The notes under the pieces are model-generated. The model was not told the DNA's origin. It made no database searches and saw only the letters and a list, made by a program, of their open reading frames with translations. From positions 1 through 34,702 of the forward strand of contig JAPSIC010000016.1 of assembly GCA_031179165.1 (NCBI GenBank): DNA of 34,702 nt. Direction: 5' to 3'. This document shows positions 15,868-23,670 of this stretch, one piece after another. How positions within the stretch are numbered: the stretch's first letter is position 1; every line of letters begins with the position of its first letter. A program made the position numbers and the translations under genes. The DNA is from Brevibacterium sp. GTDB lineage: Bacteria > Actinomycetota > Actinomycetes > Actinomycetales > Brevibacteriaceae.

Positions 15868-16167
15868 GTGAATGCAGGCGATCCGGGGTCCACGGCGGAG
15901 GTCCAGCTCGACAACGGGGTGTTCCGGGTGACGAAATGGACGATCGAGCCCGGCGGGGTCATTCCCATGCACCGCCACGACCACGAATATGTCGTCGTGC
16001 CCCTGGTCACCGATTCGATGCTGGTGCGCAACGCCGACGGCACCGAGATCACCGCCGAGCTCGAGGCGGGAGTCAGCTACACCCGCCCGGCGGGGAGCGA
16101 GCACGAGGTGTCCAACCCCGGCGGCGACGCGCCGGTGGTCTTCATCGAGGTCGAGCGGCTCTCATGA
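15868..16167 (+). CDS. Single-domain cupin
   Basis: The 99-residue protein has the conserved cupin motifs: PGGVIPMHRHDHEYVVVPLV holds motif 1 (three His and a Glu, the likely metal ligands), and RPAGSEHEVSNPGG holds motif 2 with its His. The start is GTG 15868, chosen because GGAG lies 9 nt upstream and the first residues fit the fold; a TATGGT hexamer at 15824-15829 may be its -10. Its stop overlaps the ATG of the MBL gene (ATGA), so the two are made together. Substrate unknown. Confidence 0.8.
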   Translation: MNAGDPGSTAEVQLDNGVFRVTKWTIEPGGVIPMHRHDHEYVVVPLVTDSMLVRNADGTEITAELEAGVSYTRPAGSEHEVSNPGGDAPVVFIEVERLS

Positions 16168-17039
16168 GCGAGCATTCTGCCGACGAGTCTCGCCCCGGCG
16201 CGGGTGGTGGGGCTGGGGCCCCGATCGTCCAGTGCGCGGTCTGCGGCGTCGAGCGCGACGCTGATGATCTGCCGGAGGTCTGCCCGATCTGCGCCGACGA
16301 GCGTCAGTATCAGGCCGCGGACCGACATCAGAAGTGGGTGCGGTGGGAGGACTTCTCGGGTCGCCTCGAGCTCGTCGAACGGGAGCCGGGACTGTGGGGC
16401 ATCGACGTCGTCGGCGGGGTCGGCATCGGCCAGCAGGCGAAGATCGTCGTCACCGAGGCCGGCACCGTCATGGTCGATGTTCCCGCCGCGATCACCGCCG
16501 AGGCGGTCGCCGCGGTCCGCGCGCTCGGGCCGATGCGCGCCATCATCCCCACCCATCCGCACATGTTCGGAGTCCAGTCCCTCTGGTCGCAGGCGCTCGA
16601 CGGCGTCGACGTGTTCGTCTCCGCGGCCGACGCCGGGTGGCTGGGACACCGCCCCGAACTGGTCCTCGAGTGGTCGGGCACGATCGAACCCGTGCCGGGG
16701 ATACGAGCCTCACAGCCAGGCGGGCACTTCCCCGGCAGCAGTGTCGTCCACTGGACGGGAGCCGACGGGGCAGGAGTGCTCCTGGCGGGGGACACGATGC
16801 TCGTCAACCCGGACCGGGAGACGGTGTCGTTCATGCGCTCCTACCCGAACCGGATCCCCCTCTCGGGAGCGGTGGCGGAGAGGATCGCCGCTCATGTCTC
16901 GCGCTATGACTTCGACCGGCTCTACTCCAACTTCGTCCCCTTCCTCGCCGGCGACGCCCGGCAGAAGGTCAACGCCTCCGCGACTCGGCACGCCGCCTGG
17001 ACGCGGGGGGACTGCGACCACCTCACCGGCGAGGGCTGA
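16164..17039 (+). CDS. Zinc-ribbon + metallo-beta-lactamase-fold hydrolase with an altered metal motif
   Basis: The 291-residue protein has an N-terminal four-cysteine knuckle (C24-AV-C27 and C40-PI-C43, rubredoxin/zinc-ribbon-like) and then an MBL fold. The usual HxHxDH metal motif is replaced by H131-P-H133-M-F-G, so the Asp and third His are missing; H188 (GGHFPGS), H196 and D210 (LLAGDTM) remain. The family can therefore bind one metal at most, or the site is remodelled. It is translationally coupled to the cupin gene. Function is unknown; the pair may act on the same small molecule (inference). Confidence 0.78.
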   Translation: MSEHSADESRPGAGGGAGAPIVQCAVCGVERDADDLPEVCPICADERQYQAADRHQKWVRWEDFSGRLELVEREPGLWGIDVVGGVGIGQQAKIVVTEAGTVMVDVPAAITAEAVAAVRALGPMRAIIPTHPHMFGVQSLWSQALDGVDVFVSAADAGWLGHRPELVLEWSGTIEPVPGIRASQPGGHFPGSSVVHWTGADGAGVLLAGDTMLVNPDRETVSFMRSYPNRIPLSGAVAERIAAHVSRYDFDRLYSNFVPFLAGDARQKVNASATRHAAWTRGDCDHLTGEG

Positions 17040-17099
17040 GGTCCCAGCGCCGAACCGGCGAGGGTTGAGCGCTCGGCCTCCGGCCCGGCGAGGGCTGAG
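17026..17099 (+). repeat. Three direct repeats spanning and following the MBL stop codon
   Basis: The 15-base unit CCGGCGAGGGCTGAG occurs at 17026-17040 (where its TGA is the real stop), 17055-17069 (one change) and 17085-17099, with spacings of 29 and 30 bases. The 60-base gap to the next gene holds nothing else. Confidence 0.75.
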
Positions 17100-17102
17100 C
17101 CC

Positions 17103-18581
17103 TCAGGCCCTGACGTCCCAGGTGTGGACGGGTCGGCCCGCGGCCTGGTTCTCCAGGTACCTGTCCATCATCCGCTTCAGTCCCTCGCGGCGCTCCGGGG
17201 AGTCGGGGGCGCTGCCGGGGGCCAGCAGGTCGAGCATCCGCAGTTGCCAGGTCGCTCCGTTGGCCCGGCCCTTGGCCCGGCCGTCGATGATCGACAGGTA
17301 CTCCTCGATGAGGTCCTTGTCGATGCCGAGCCGGTTCAGGCCCCGCCGGGCCTGCGGGATGAGGACGTCGATGACGAGGTCGGCGACGTCGATGTAGCCG
17401 ATCTTCGGCCACTTCACCCGGGCCAGGATCCCGTCCTTGGCGGTGGCGAAGAAGTTCTCCTCCGCCTCGGCGAAGGACATCCGCGACCACACGGGGCGGT
17501 TCTCCCCGACGAGGAACTCCGCGAGCCCGTAGTAGAACGCGGCATCGGCGACCATGTCGACGGGGGTCGGCCCGGCCGGGAGCAGACGGTTCTCCACCCG
17601 GATGTGGGCGCCGCTGTCGCTGGAGTTGTAGATCGGCCGGTTCCACCGCCACACGGTCCCGTTGTGCAGCACGAGCTCGAACAGCTTGGGCGCGTCGGCC
17701 TCGCTGAACTCGACGAAGTCCTTGGTCTCGGGCAGCAGCGGCGGGAAGTACCGCACGTTCTCCTCGAACAGGTCGAACACGGAGGTGATCCACCGCTCGC
17801 CGAACCACACCCGGGGCCTCACACCCTGATTGACCAGCTCGGGGGTCCGGGTGTCGATGGCCTGGGTGAAGACCGGGATCCGGGATTCGTGCCACAGCCG
17901 ACGGCCGAGGAACAGCGGCGAGTTCGCGCTCATCGCGACCTGGGCGGAGGCGATCGCCTGCGAGGCGTTCCAGGCCTCGGCGAATCTGTTGGGAGGGACC
18001 TGCAGGTGCAGCTGCATCGAGGTGCAGGAGGATTCCGGGGCGATGTCGGAGAACTCCTGCCGGTAGGTCTCGTCCCCGTCGAGTTCGATCTGGACGTATT
18101 CGCCGCGGGCGTCGATGACCGAGTTGCTCAGCGCCGCATAGCGGTTCTCCTCGGTCATCCACCGCTCGGAGGTGAGGAACTCGGTGGTCAGGGTGGGCAG
18201 GGTGCCGATCGCGGCGATCTTGAGCCCCTCCGCCTCGGCGGCCGCCTGCGCCCGCTGCAGCCGCTCGGCGACTCCCCTCTCCAGGGTCTTCAGGCCCTGG
18301 CCGGCGACCTGGAGGACCGGATGGTTGAGTTCGAGGTTGAACGCCCCGATCTCCGTCTGGTATTCGTCGTCGAGGTGCGCGAGCACCTCGGTGTTGCCCA
18401 GGCTGGGCTGATTGTCCGCGTCGATGAGGTTGAGCTCGAGCTCGAGCCCGATCGTGCCCGCGGACTTGAACTCCGCGTGGCGCAGATACGTGTCGAAGAG
18501 CTCGAGATTCTCCGCCAGCTTCTCACGGTACTGTGTGCGTTCCTCCGGCGTGTACCGCTTCGAGTTCACTGCTTCACCCAT
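17103..18581 (-). CDS. GCS2-family glutamate-cysteine ligase-like (carboxylate-amine ligase)
   Basis: The 492-residue protein matches the GCS2 branch of glutamate-cysteine ligases: GTIGLELELNLID (43-55) and TEIGAFNLELNHP (76-88) supply the acidic metal/ATP ligands, and AQVAMSANSPLFLGRRLWHESR plus RVWFGERWITSVFDLFEENVRYFPPLLPE are typical active-site stretches. ATP-dependent ligation of glutamate to an amine such as cysteine is the family reaction. Actinobacteria mostly use mycothiol, so the product may instead serve ergothioneine-type metabolism or be another gamma-glutamyl compound. The start is ATG 18581; no strong ribosome site is seen. It is divergent from the M20 peptidase gene. Confidence 0.82.
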   Translation of the reverse strand: MGEAVNSKRYTPEERTQYREKLAENLELFDTYLRHAEFKSAGTIGLELELNLIDADNQPSLGNTEVLAHLDDEYQTEIGAFNLELNHPVLQVAGQGLKTLERGVAERLQRAQAAAEAEGLKIAAIGTLPTLTTEFLTSERWMTEENRYAALSNSVIDARGEYVQIELDGDETYRQEFSDIAPESSCTSMQLHLQVPPNRFAEAWNASQAIASAQVAMSANSPLFLGRRLWHESRIPVFTQAIDTRTPELVNQGVRPRVWFGERWITSVFDLFEENVRYFPPLLPETKDFVEFSEADAPKLFELVLHNGTVWRWNRPIYNSSDSGAHIRVENRLLPAGPTPVDMVADAAFYYGLAEFLVGENRPVWSRMSFAEAEENFFATAKDGILARVKWPKIGYIDVADLVIDVLIPQARRGLNRLGIDKDLIEEYLSIIDGRAKGRANGATWQLRMLDLLAPGSAPDSPERREGLKRMMDRYLENQAAGRPVHTWDVRA

Positions 18582-18617
18582 GGTCCAAGCAAACCACAGA
18601 CCGGTGGCCCTGAGCGA

Positions 18618-18623
18618 TAGGAT
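18618..18623 (+). promoter_or_regulatory. Candidate -10 (TAGGAT) of the M20 gene
   Basis: TAGGAT is followed by TCCATC and the ATG at 18630: again a 6-nt spacing and no ribosome site, consistent with a leaderless mRNA. Confidence 0.45.
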
Positions 18624-18629
18624 TCCATC

Positions 18630-19802
18630 ATGTCGACCTCACTGATCCCAGACCTCGCGACCGCCGACCTCGTCGCTGCGGCAGCCGCTCGTCTCCCCCA
18701 GATGCTCGCCGACCTCGAGCGCGTCATCTCCGTCGAGACTCCATCCCATGACAAGGAGGCCGTGGCCCGCGGCGCCGCGGACTTCGCGGCCCTGCTCCGC
18801 GAGCGCCTCGGCGCGCAGGCGGAGCTCATCACGGTGGAGGGCACGACCCATGTCCGGCTCCACTTCGGTGAGGGCCCGGCCCGGGTCGTCCTCGTCAACC
18901 ACCAGGACACCGTCTGGCCGCACGGCACCCTCGACCGGATCCCGTTCTCCACCGCCGACGGCATCGTGCGGGGGCCGGGCAGCTTCGACATGCTCACCGG
19001 CGCGATCATGAGCGTGCACGCGACCGCGATCCTGCGCGAGCGCCTCGGCGAGGGCGCCCTCGAGGGCCTGTCGATCCTCGTCACCGGTGATGAGGAGATC
19101 GGGTCCGTGACCTCCTCGGACCTCATCCGCGCCGAGGCGGCCGAGGCGAAGGCCGTGTACGTGCTCGAGGCCAGCGCCGCCGGTGCCCTCAAGCTCGAGC
19201 GCAAGGGCACGTCGATGTACACGCTCGTCTTCCGCGGCAGGGCCTCCCACGCCGGGCTGGAGCCGGAGAAGGGGATCAACGCGGGCATGGCCCTGGCCCT
19301 GCACCTGCCCCTGATCGCCGACCTCGCCGACGCTGTCGCCGGCACCACCGTGGTGCCGACCGTGATCAGCGCCGGGACGACGACGAACACGGTCCCCGCC
19401 GAGGCGCGCGTCGACATCGATGTGCGCGCCCGGACCGCGGCGGAGCTCGAACGCGTCGACACTGCGATGCGGGAGCTGGCCCTGCAGCCGCAGCTGCCGG
19501 GTTCGCGCATCGAGGTGCTCGGCGGGATCAACCGGCCCCCGTTCGAGAGGGAGCGCTCGGCGCACCTCTTCGATCGTGCGCAGGCGCTGGCCGCCGATCT
19601 CGGAATCGCAGCACCCACGGGAGTCGCCGTCGGCGGTGCCTCGGACGGCAACTTCACCGCCGGCGACGGGATCGCCACCCTGGACGGCCTGGGCGCCGTC
19701 GGCGACGGTGCCCACGCCGAGCACGAGCACGCCGTCATCGACGAGATCGCACCGCGCACCGCGCTGCTGGCCGCCCTCATCGCCGACCAGCTGCGGGCCT
19801 GA
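18630..19802 (+). CDS. M20-family metallopeptidase / aminoacylase-like
   Basis: The 390-residue cytosolic enzyme has the two-zinc M20 layout: H91-x-D93 (VNHQDTVWP), bridging D120 (GPGSFDM), catalytic E155 with E156 (TGDEEIGS), E180, the dimerisation-domain H207 (ASHAGLEPEKG) and a C-terminal His in GDGAHAEHEHA. It most resembles carboxypeptidase G2-like members that cut C-terminal glutamate from folates or N-acyl amino acids. The exact substrate is not predictable. An enolase-superfamily OSBS/NSAR enzyme lies 1.3 kb downstream on the same strand, a pairing that would fit N-acylamino-acid metabolism, although the FkbM gene sits between on the other strand. Confidence 0.85.
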   Translation: MSTSLIPDLATADLVAAAAARLPQMLADLERVISVETPSHDKEAVARGAADFAALLRERLGAQAELITVEGTTHVRLHFGEGPARVVLVNHQDTVWPHGTLDRIPFSTADGIVRGPGSFDMLTGAIMSVHATAILRERLGEGALEGLSILVTGDEEIGSVTSSDLIRAEAAEAKAVYVLEASAAGALKLERKGTSMYTLVFRGRASHAGLEPEKGINAGMALALHLPLIADLADAVAGTTVVPTVISAGTTTNTVPAEARVDIDVRARTAAELERVDTAMRELALQPQLPGSRIEVLGGINRPPFERERSAHLFDRAQALAADLGIAAPTGVAVGGASDGNFTAGDGIATLDGLGAVGDGAHAEHEHAVIDEIAPRTALLAALIADQLRA

Positions 19803-19844
19803 GACTGCCCGGGTGCGGGCAGGGGCGGGGGCGGACCCTGGGCG

Positions 19845-19924
19845 CTGAGATTCTCAGGGACGGAATGGTCGAGATCCGGCTCTGAAATCGATCATCGCCT
19901 CCCTGGAAATCATCGCCTCCCTGG
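19845..19924. repeat. Palindrome and tandem repeat in the M20/FkbM convergent gap
   Basis: CTGAGATTCTCAG (19845-19857) is a perfect palindrome around one base. The 16-base word ATCATCGCCTCCCTGG occurs at 19891-19906 and 19909-19924 (period 18), starting 12 bases beyond the FkbM stop. The palindrome may end transcription from either side. Confidence 0.5.
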
Positions 19925-19935
19925 GAACCTGGGGC

Positions 19936-20880
19936 TCAGTCGACGGGGTAGCCGGCGGCGCGGAGCTCGTCGGGGCTCTTCGTCGTGAACAGCCAATCGC
20001 GCAGCTCCGGGTCGGGGACGATCCGGTCACGGGCGTGCAGCCGGTCGCGTCCGACCAGGAAGCAGTGGTAGCCGAAACGGTTGAGGACACCCATCAGCTC
20101 GAGCGGACGGGCGCGATCGGCCAGGACTTCGCAGAGGATGTCGGGGCGCAGGGTGTCGAGGAACTCCAGGCCGTGGTCGAGGACATCGTTCTCGGCCCCC
20201 TCGACGTCGATCTTCACGGTCACCCGCGGGCGCCCCTCCGGCAGGTCGGGAAGCAGTTCGTCGAGTGAGGTGAAGCGCACCTCGGCGCCGGATCCGAAGT
20301 CCATGCCCGCCGAGTAGAAGGACGGCAGCGCCGATCCTCCGTCCCCCGTCGGCACCTGCATCCTGGTGCCCGGCTTGCCGACCCCGGTCGGGTGGACGGT
20401 GACCCGGTCGCCGAGACCGTTGCGGGCGACGTTCTTCTCCAGACCCTCCACCACGGCGGGGATGATCTCGAACGAATGCGCGACGGCGGCGAGGTTGTTG
20501 GCGAGGACGGCCATGGTGAATACGCCGGTGTAGGCGCCGATGTCGACGAACACCTCGGCGTCGCGGCTGAGGTCGACCATGAGCTCGAGCGCGAACGCGT
20601 CCTCCTCCTCGGTGCGCCGGCCCTTGCCCCAGTAGACCTCCTTGGCGATCTCGCAGCGGAAGGGATCGACGAGGTGGAAGTCGGCGTTCCCGGCCCGGCC
20701 GCGGACCTCGGTGAGTCCGATCGGGGCGGGGAGCCTGCCGATCTTGATGCCTCTGACCCGGGGCGCGACCGCGCGCAGGACGGGGTGGAGGAACGGTTGG
20801 GCGAGCGCGGCCTTGACCGGCAGCTTGAGCCCGAACCACGACTTCTTACGGGCTTTGAGCGTGCGCAGATAGTCGTTCAC
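19936..20880 (-). CDS. FkbM-family SAM-dependent methyltransferase
   Basis: The 314-residue protein has a Rossmann methyltransferase core: motif I VFVDIGAYTGVFTMAVLA (110-127), acidic E138 in SFEIIP, and the FkbM signature RVTVKIDVEGAENDVLDHGLEFL, followed by a DILCEVL strand. FkbM enzymes methylate hydroxyl or phosphate groups, often on sugars of surface polymers or antibiotics; the substrate here is unknown. The start is GTG 20880 because GAAGGGA lies 5 nt upstream and no ATG is placed correctly. TACTGT at 20915-20920 (minus) is a candidate -10. It is divergent from the OSBS/NSAR-type gene. Confidence 0.85.
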   Translation of the reverse strand: MNDYLRTLKARKKSWFGLKLPVKAALAQPFLHPVLRAVAPRVRGIKIGRLPAPIGLTEVRGRAGNADFHLVDPFRCEIAKEVYWGKGRRTEEEDAFALELMVDLSRDAEVFVDIGAYTGVFTMAVLANNLAAVAHSFEIIPAVVEGLEKNVARNGLGDRVTVHPTGVGKPGTRMQVPTGDGGSALPSFYSAGMDFGSGAEVRFTSLDELLPDLPEGRPRVTVKIDVEGAENDVLDHGLEFLDTLRPDILCEVLADRARPLELMGVLNRFGYHCFLVGRDRLHARDRIVPDPELRDWLFTTKSPDELRAAGYPVD

Positions 20881-21092
20881 GAATGTCCCTTCGGTGGCAC
20901 GGACCCTTTTCCCCACAGTACCAACGACATCGCGTTCACGGTCCGCGCCGCCTGCCCCTCCGCGGGGCCCAGACGGCTCGCCGGCGCCGCGTCCCGAGGG
21001 CGGACGCGGGCGACCCTCGTCACCCTGCACCCCGGGCGGGGTAATAGGCTGGGCTCAAGCACCGTCGCTCAACCCGAAGAAGGACCTGTCGT

Positions 21093-22217
21093 ATGAAGCT
21101 GAAGTCACTCACCCTGCATCAGGTGTCGATTCCCCTGGTCACCCCCTTCGAGACCTCGTTCATGCGAGAGACGGAGAAGGACTGCTACCTCGTCGAGGCA
21201 CGATTCGAGACCCCCGACGGTGAGATCGCCGGTTGGGGCGAATCCGTGGCGATGGTCTCCCCGCTCTACTCCCCCGAGTACGTGGCGTCCGGAATCGACG
21301 TCACCCGCAGATGGCTGGCTCCGATCCTCTTCGACGTCGAGGACCTCACGGCCGAGACCGTGTCCTGGCATCTGCGGCATGTGGTCGGGCATCCGATGGC
21401 GAAGTCGGCGCTGGAGATGGCCGTCCTCGAAGCCCAGCTCAAGCTGCATGGACAGTCATTCAAGGAATACCTCGGCGGGGTCGTCGACACAGTCCCCTCG
21501 GGCGTGTCGGTGGGCATCCAGGACTCCGTCGAGGAGACGGTCAGGGTCATCGGCGGCTATCTCGACGAGGGCTACGCGCGGATCAAGCTCAAGATCAAGC
21601 CGGGCAAGGACATCGCCGAGGTGGCCGCCGTGCGCAAGGCCTTCGGGGATGACTTCGGGTTCCAGGTGGATGCGAACGCCGCCTACACCCTTGTCGACGC
21701 CTCGCACCTGAGACGCCTCGACGACTACGGCCTCCTCCTCATCGAGCAGCCCCTGGGCGAAGCCGACATCCGCCAGCACAGCGAACTCGCGAAGCTGATG
21801 GAGACCCCGATGTGCCTCGACGAGTCGATCGTGTCCGCGGAAGCGGCCGCCGACGCGATCTCCCTGGGCGCGGCTGCCGTCATCAACATCAAACCGGGCC
21901 GGGTGGGCGGCTACCTCGAGGCGAAGAAGATCCATGACCTGGCCGCCGCCCATGGGGTCGCCGTCTGGCACGGCGGAATGGTCGAGACCGGCCTGGCCCG
22001 GGCGGCGAACGCCGCCATGGCGTCCCTGCCCGGCTTCTCCCTGCCCGGCGACATCTCGGGATCGAGTCGCTTCTTCCACGAGGACATCACCGAGGAGATC
22101 GTCATGCACGACGGAGTGGTCGACGTGCCCACCGGCATCGGATTCGGCGTCTTCATCGACCCGGACAGGCTCGAGAGGTTTCGGACGGACACCGTGGAGA
22201 TCCGGCCCGAACGCTGA
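21093..22217 (+). CDS. menC: o-Succinylbenzoate synthase / N-acylamino acid racemase (enolase superfamily)
   Basis: The 374-residue protein is a muconate-lactonizing-type enolase-superfamily member of the OSBS/NSAR group. Catalytic K165-x-K167 (RIKLKIKPG), metal ligands D193 (QVDANAAY), E218 (LLIEQPL) and D243 (CLDES), and the opposite K267 ([18 protein letters not shown]) are all present; [22 protein letters not shown] closes the barrel. It could make o-succinylbenzoate for menaquinone or racemise N-acylamino acids, and many members do both. No other men gene is visible. The ribosome site AAGGA lies 8 nt before ATG 21093. A stable hairpin follows the stop. Confidence 0.82.
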   Translation: MKLKSLTLHQVSIPLVTPFETSFMRETEKDCYLVEARFETPDGEIAGWGESVAMVSPLYSPEYVASGIDVTRRWLAPILFDVEDLTAETVSWHLRHVVGHPMAKSALEMAVLEAQLKLHGQSFKEYLGGVVDTVPSGVSVGIQDSVEETVRVIGGYLDEGYARIKLKIKPGKDIAEVAAVRKAFGDDFGFQVDANAAYTLVDASHLRRLDDYGLLLIEQPLGEADIRQHSELAKLMETPMCLDESIVSAEAAADAISLGAAAVINIKPGRVGGYLEAKKIHDLAAAHGVAVWHGGMVETGLARAANAAMASLPGFSLPGDISGSSRFFHEDITEEIVMHDGVVDVPTGIGFGVFIDPDRLERFRTDTVEIRPER

Positions 22218-22238
22218 CGCGGCACAGGCACGCACCTC

Positions 22239-22262
22239 GCCGGCGGTCCCCACCCCGCCGGC
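22239..22262 (+). terminator. GC hairpin after the OSBS/NSAR gene
   Basis: GCCGGCGG (22239-22246) pairs perfectly with CCGCCGGC (22255-22262) around an 8-base loop, 21 bases beyond the stop. There is no T-run, as is common for actinobacterial terminators. Confidence 0.55.
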
Positions 22263-22304
22263 CTTGGCGTTCCGCACTCCCGCCCTCCTCGCCGTTCCGC
22301 ACCG

Positions 22305-22361
22305 ATCGAGGACGAAATGGTCAGACGCAGCGGCTTCGAACCAGACCATTTCGACCTCGAT
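22305..22361 (+). terminator. Second long hairpin before the dehydrogenase remnant
   Basis: An 18-base arm at 22305-22322 (ATCGAGG...AAATGGTC) pairs with 22344-22361 (GACCATTT...CCTCGAT) with a single mismatch and a 21-base loop. It ends immediately where the recognisable dehydrogenase fragment begins. It could be a terminator or the trace of a rearrangement joint. Confidence 0.5.
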
Positions 22362-22362
22362 C

Positions 22363-22659
22363 TTCGGGCGCGCGAACCTCAACCCAGAGAGGCGCTTCCC
22401 CTCGCTGTTCGAACCCGTGCACGGCTCTGCTCCGGATATCGCCGGTCAGGGAATCTCGAACCCGATCGGCGCGATCTCATCAGCCGCACTGATGCTCGAT
22501 CACCTCGGGCTGGGCGAACAAGCCGACCGAATCCGTCGGGCCATTGAAAACGTCACAGGCGCCCGCATCCTGCCCCGCGACCTCGGCGGGGATTCCAACA
22601 CGATCGAGTTGACGGAGGCGATCGTGGCTCAGCTCGAATCCATCCACGCGCAGGCCTGA
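22363..22659 (+). pseudogene. C-terminal remnant of a tartrate/D-malate or 3-isopropylmalate-type dehydrogenase
   Basis: In one frame about 98 codons read [18 protein letters not shown], then [17 protein letters not shown], then a TxxLGG-like [16 protein letters not shown] end. This is the conserved C-terminus of beta-decarboxylating dehydrogenases (LeuB/TtuC/DmlA group), including the [11 protein letters not shown] nucleotide-site motif. The first 250 or so residues, with the metal and substrate sites, are absent: upstream is a hairpin and the end of the OSBS/NSAR gene. No start codon or ribosome site is appropriate, so it is read as a decayed fragment. It ends 42 bases before the stop of the CDF gene. 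Confidence 0.8.
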
Positions 22660-22701
22660 TCCTCCCGCTGTCAGGTCTCTGCCCGTCCGAGTCGCCCCCA
22701 C

Positions 22702-23610
22702 TCAACTGTGGGTGTGCGACTCCTGGGCGGCGTCGCTCGCGCGGTCGAACTGGAACGTCGAGTGCTCGATCGCGATCTCGAAGTGCTCCGCCAGGCACTC
22801 CTGCAGCGAGCCCAGGATCCTCGGCGCGTGACCGTCGTAGAAGCACTCGTCGGCGAGGACGACGTGGGCCGTGAGAACGGGGAGGTTGGAGTCGATCCTC
22901 GTCACGTGCAGGTCATGGACCTCCTGCACGTGGTCGACGCCTTCGATGTGCGCTCGGACGCTGACGAGGTCGAGTTCCCGGGGAGCGACCTCGAGCAGGA
23001 TCGATCCGGTCTCCCTGATGATGGCGAAGGCCCGGGGCACGATCAGGGCGGCGATGAACAGCGCGGCGACCGCGTCGGCGCGGTTCCAGTCGAAGAGCCA
23101 GATCGACAGCGCCGCCAGCACCACGGCGACCGACCCGAGGGCATCGGCGATGACCTCGAGGAACGCCGCTTTGAGGTTGAGTGAGTCCTCCTTCGACGAG
23201 GCGAGCAGGCCGATCGACACGATGTTGCCGACGAGGCCGACCGCTCCGAAGATCATCAGCCCAGGTCCCGGCACCTCGGGAGGGACGAGGAATCGTCGGA
23301 TGCCCTCGAACAGGCTGTAGACGCCCAGCCCCAGCAGCAGAGTCGCCTGAGCGCCGGCGGCGAGCACTTCCGCGCGGCGGAACCCCCAGGTCTTCTGCCC
23401 CCGGGGCGGCTTCTGCACGAGGGTGGCGGCGAACAGGGCGATGCCGATGCCGATGAGGTCGACCGAGTTGTGACCGGTGTCGACCAGCAGGGCCAGGCTT
23501 CCCGTCCAGATCGAACCGATGACCTGGAAGACGAAGATCGCCGCGACGATGACGAAGACGGCGGCCAACCTGCGGCGTGAGCCGGTGGCGTGGGAATGGT
23601 CGTGTGCCAT
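22702..23610 (-). CDS. Cation diffusion facilitator (Zn/Co-type metal exporter)
   Basis: The 302-residue protein has a His-containing start (MAHDHSHATG), six TM helices and a C-terminal cytoplasmic domain, ending ESHTHS. The TM2 metal site is LVDTGHNSVD (H47-x-x-x-D51); in TM5 the usual HxxxD is E152-V-I-A-D156, so the first ligand is Glu instead of His, which may change metal choice. By family it exchanges cytosolic divalent metal for protons. ATG 23610 has an excellent ribosome site, GGAGGAG. The promoter lies in the 60-base gap to the flotillin stop and overlaps a large AT-rich inverted repeat, a likely metal-repressor operator. Confidence 0.87.
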   Translation of the reverse strand: MAHDHSHATGSRRRLAAVFVIVAAIFVFQVIGSIWTGSLALLVDTGHNSVDLIGIGIALFAATLVQKPPRGQKTWGFRRAEVLAAGAQATLLLGLGVYSLFEGIRRFLVPPEVPGPGLMIFGAVGLVGNIVSIGLLASSKEDSLNLKAAFLEVIADALGSVAVVLAALSIWLFDWNRADAVAALFIAALIVPRAFAIIRETGSILLEVAPRELDLVSVRAHIEGVDHVQEVHDLHVTRIDSNLPVLTAHVVLADECFYDGHAPRILGSLQECLAEHFEIAIEHSTFQFDRASDAAQESHTHS

Positions 23611-23627
23611 GGAATCTCCTCCGCCCA

Positions 23628-23657
23628 ATATATTAACATATACGCATGTTTTTATAT
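23628..23657. promoter_or_regulatory. AT-rich 12-6-12 inverted repeat, candidate metal-repressor operator of the CDF gene
   Basis: ATATATTAACAT and ATGTTTTTATAT flank ATACGC; 10 of 12 arm positions are symmetric, with a perfect AACAT/ATGTT core. The 30 bp stand out in a genome of very high GC, and cover TATATT, a candidate minus-strand -10 for the CDF gene. The size and base content recall operators of ArsR/SmtB-type repressors. Confidence 0.6.
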
Positions 23658-23670
23658 AGGGCGGGCGGAT

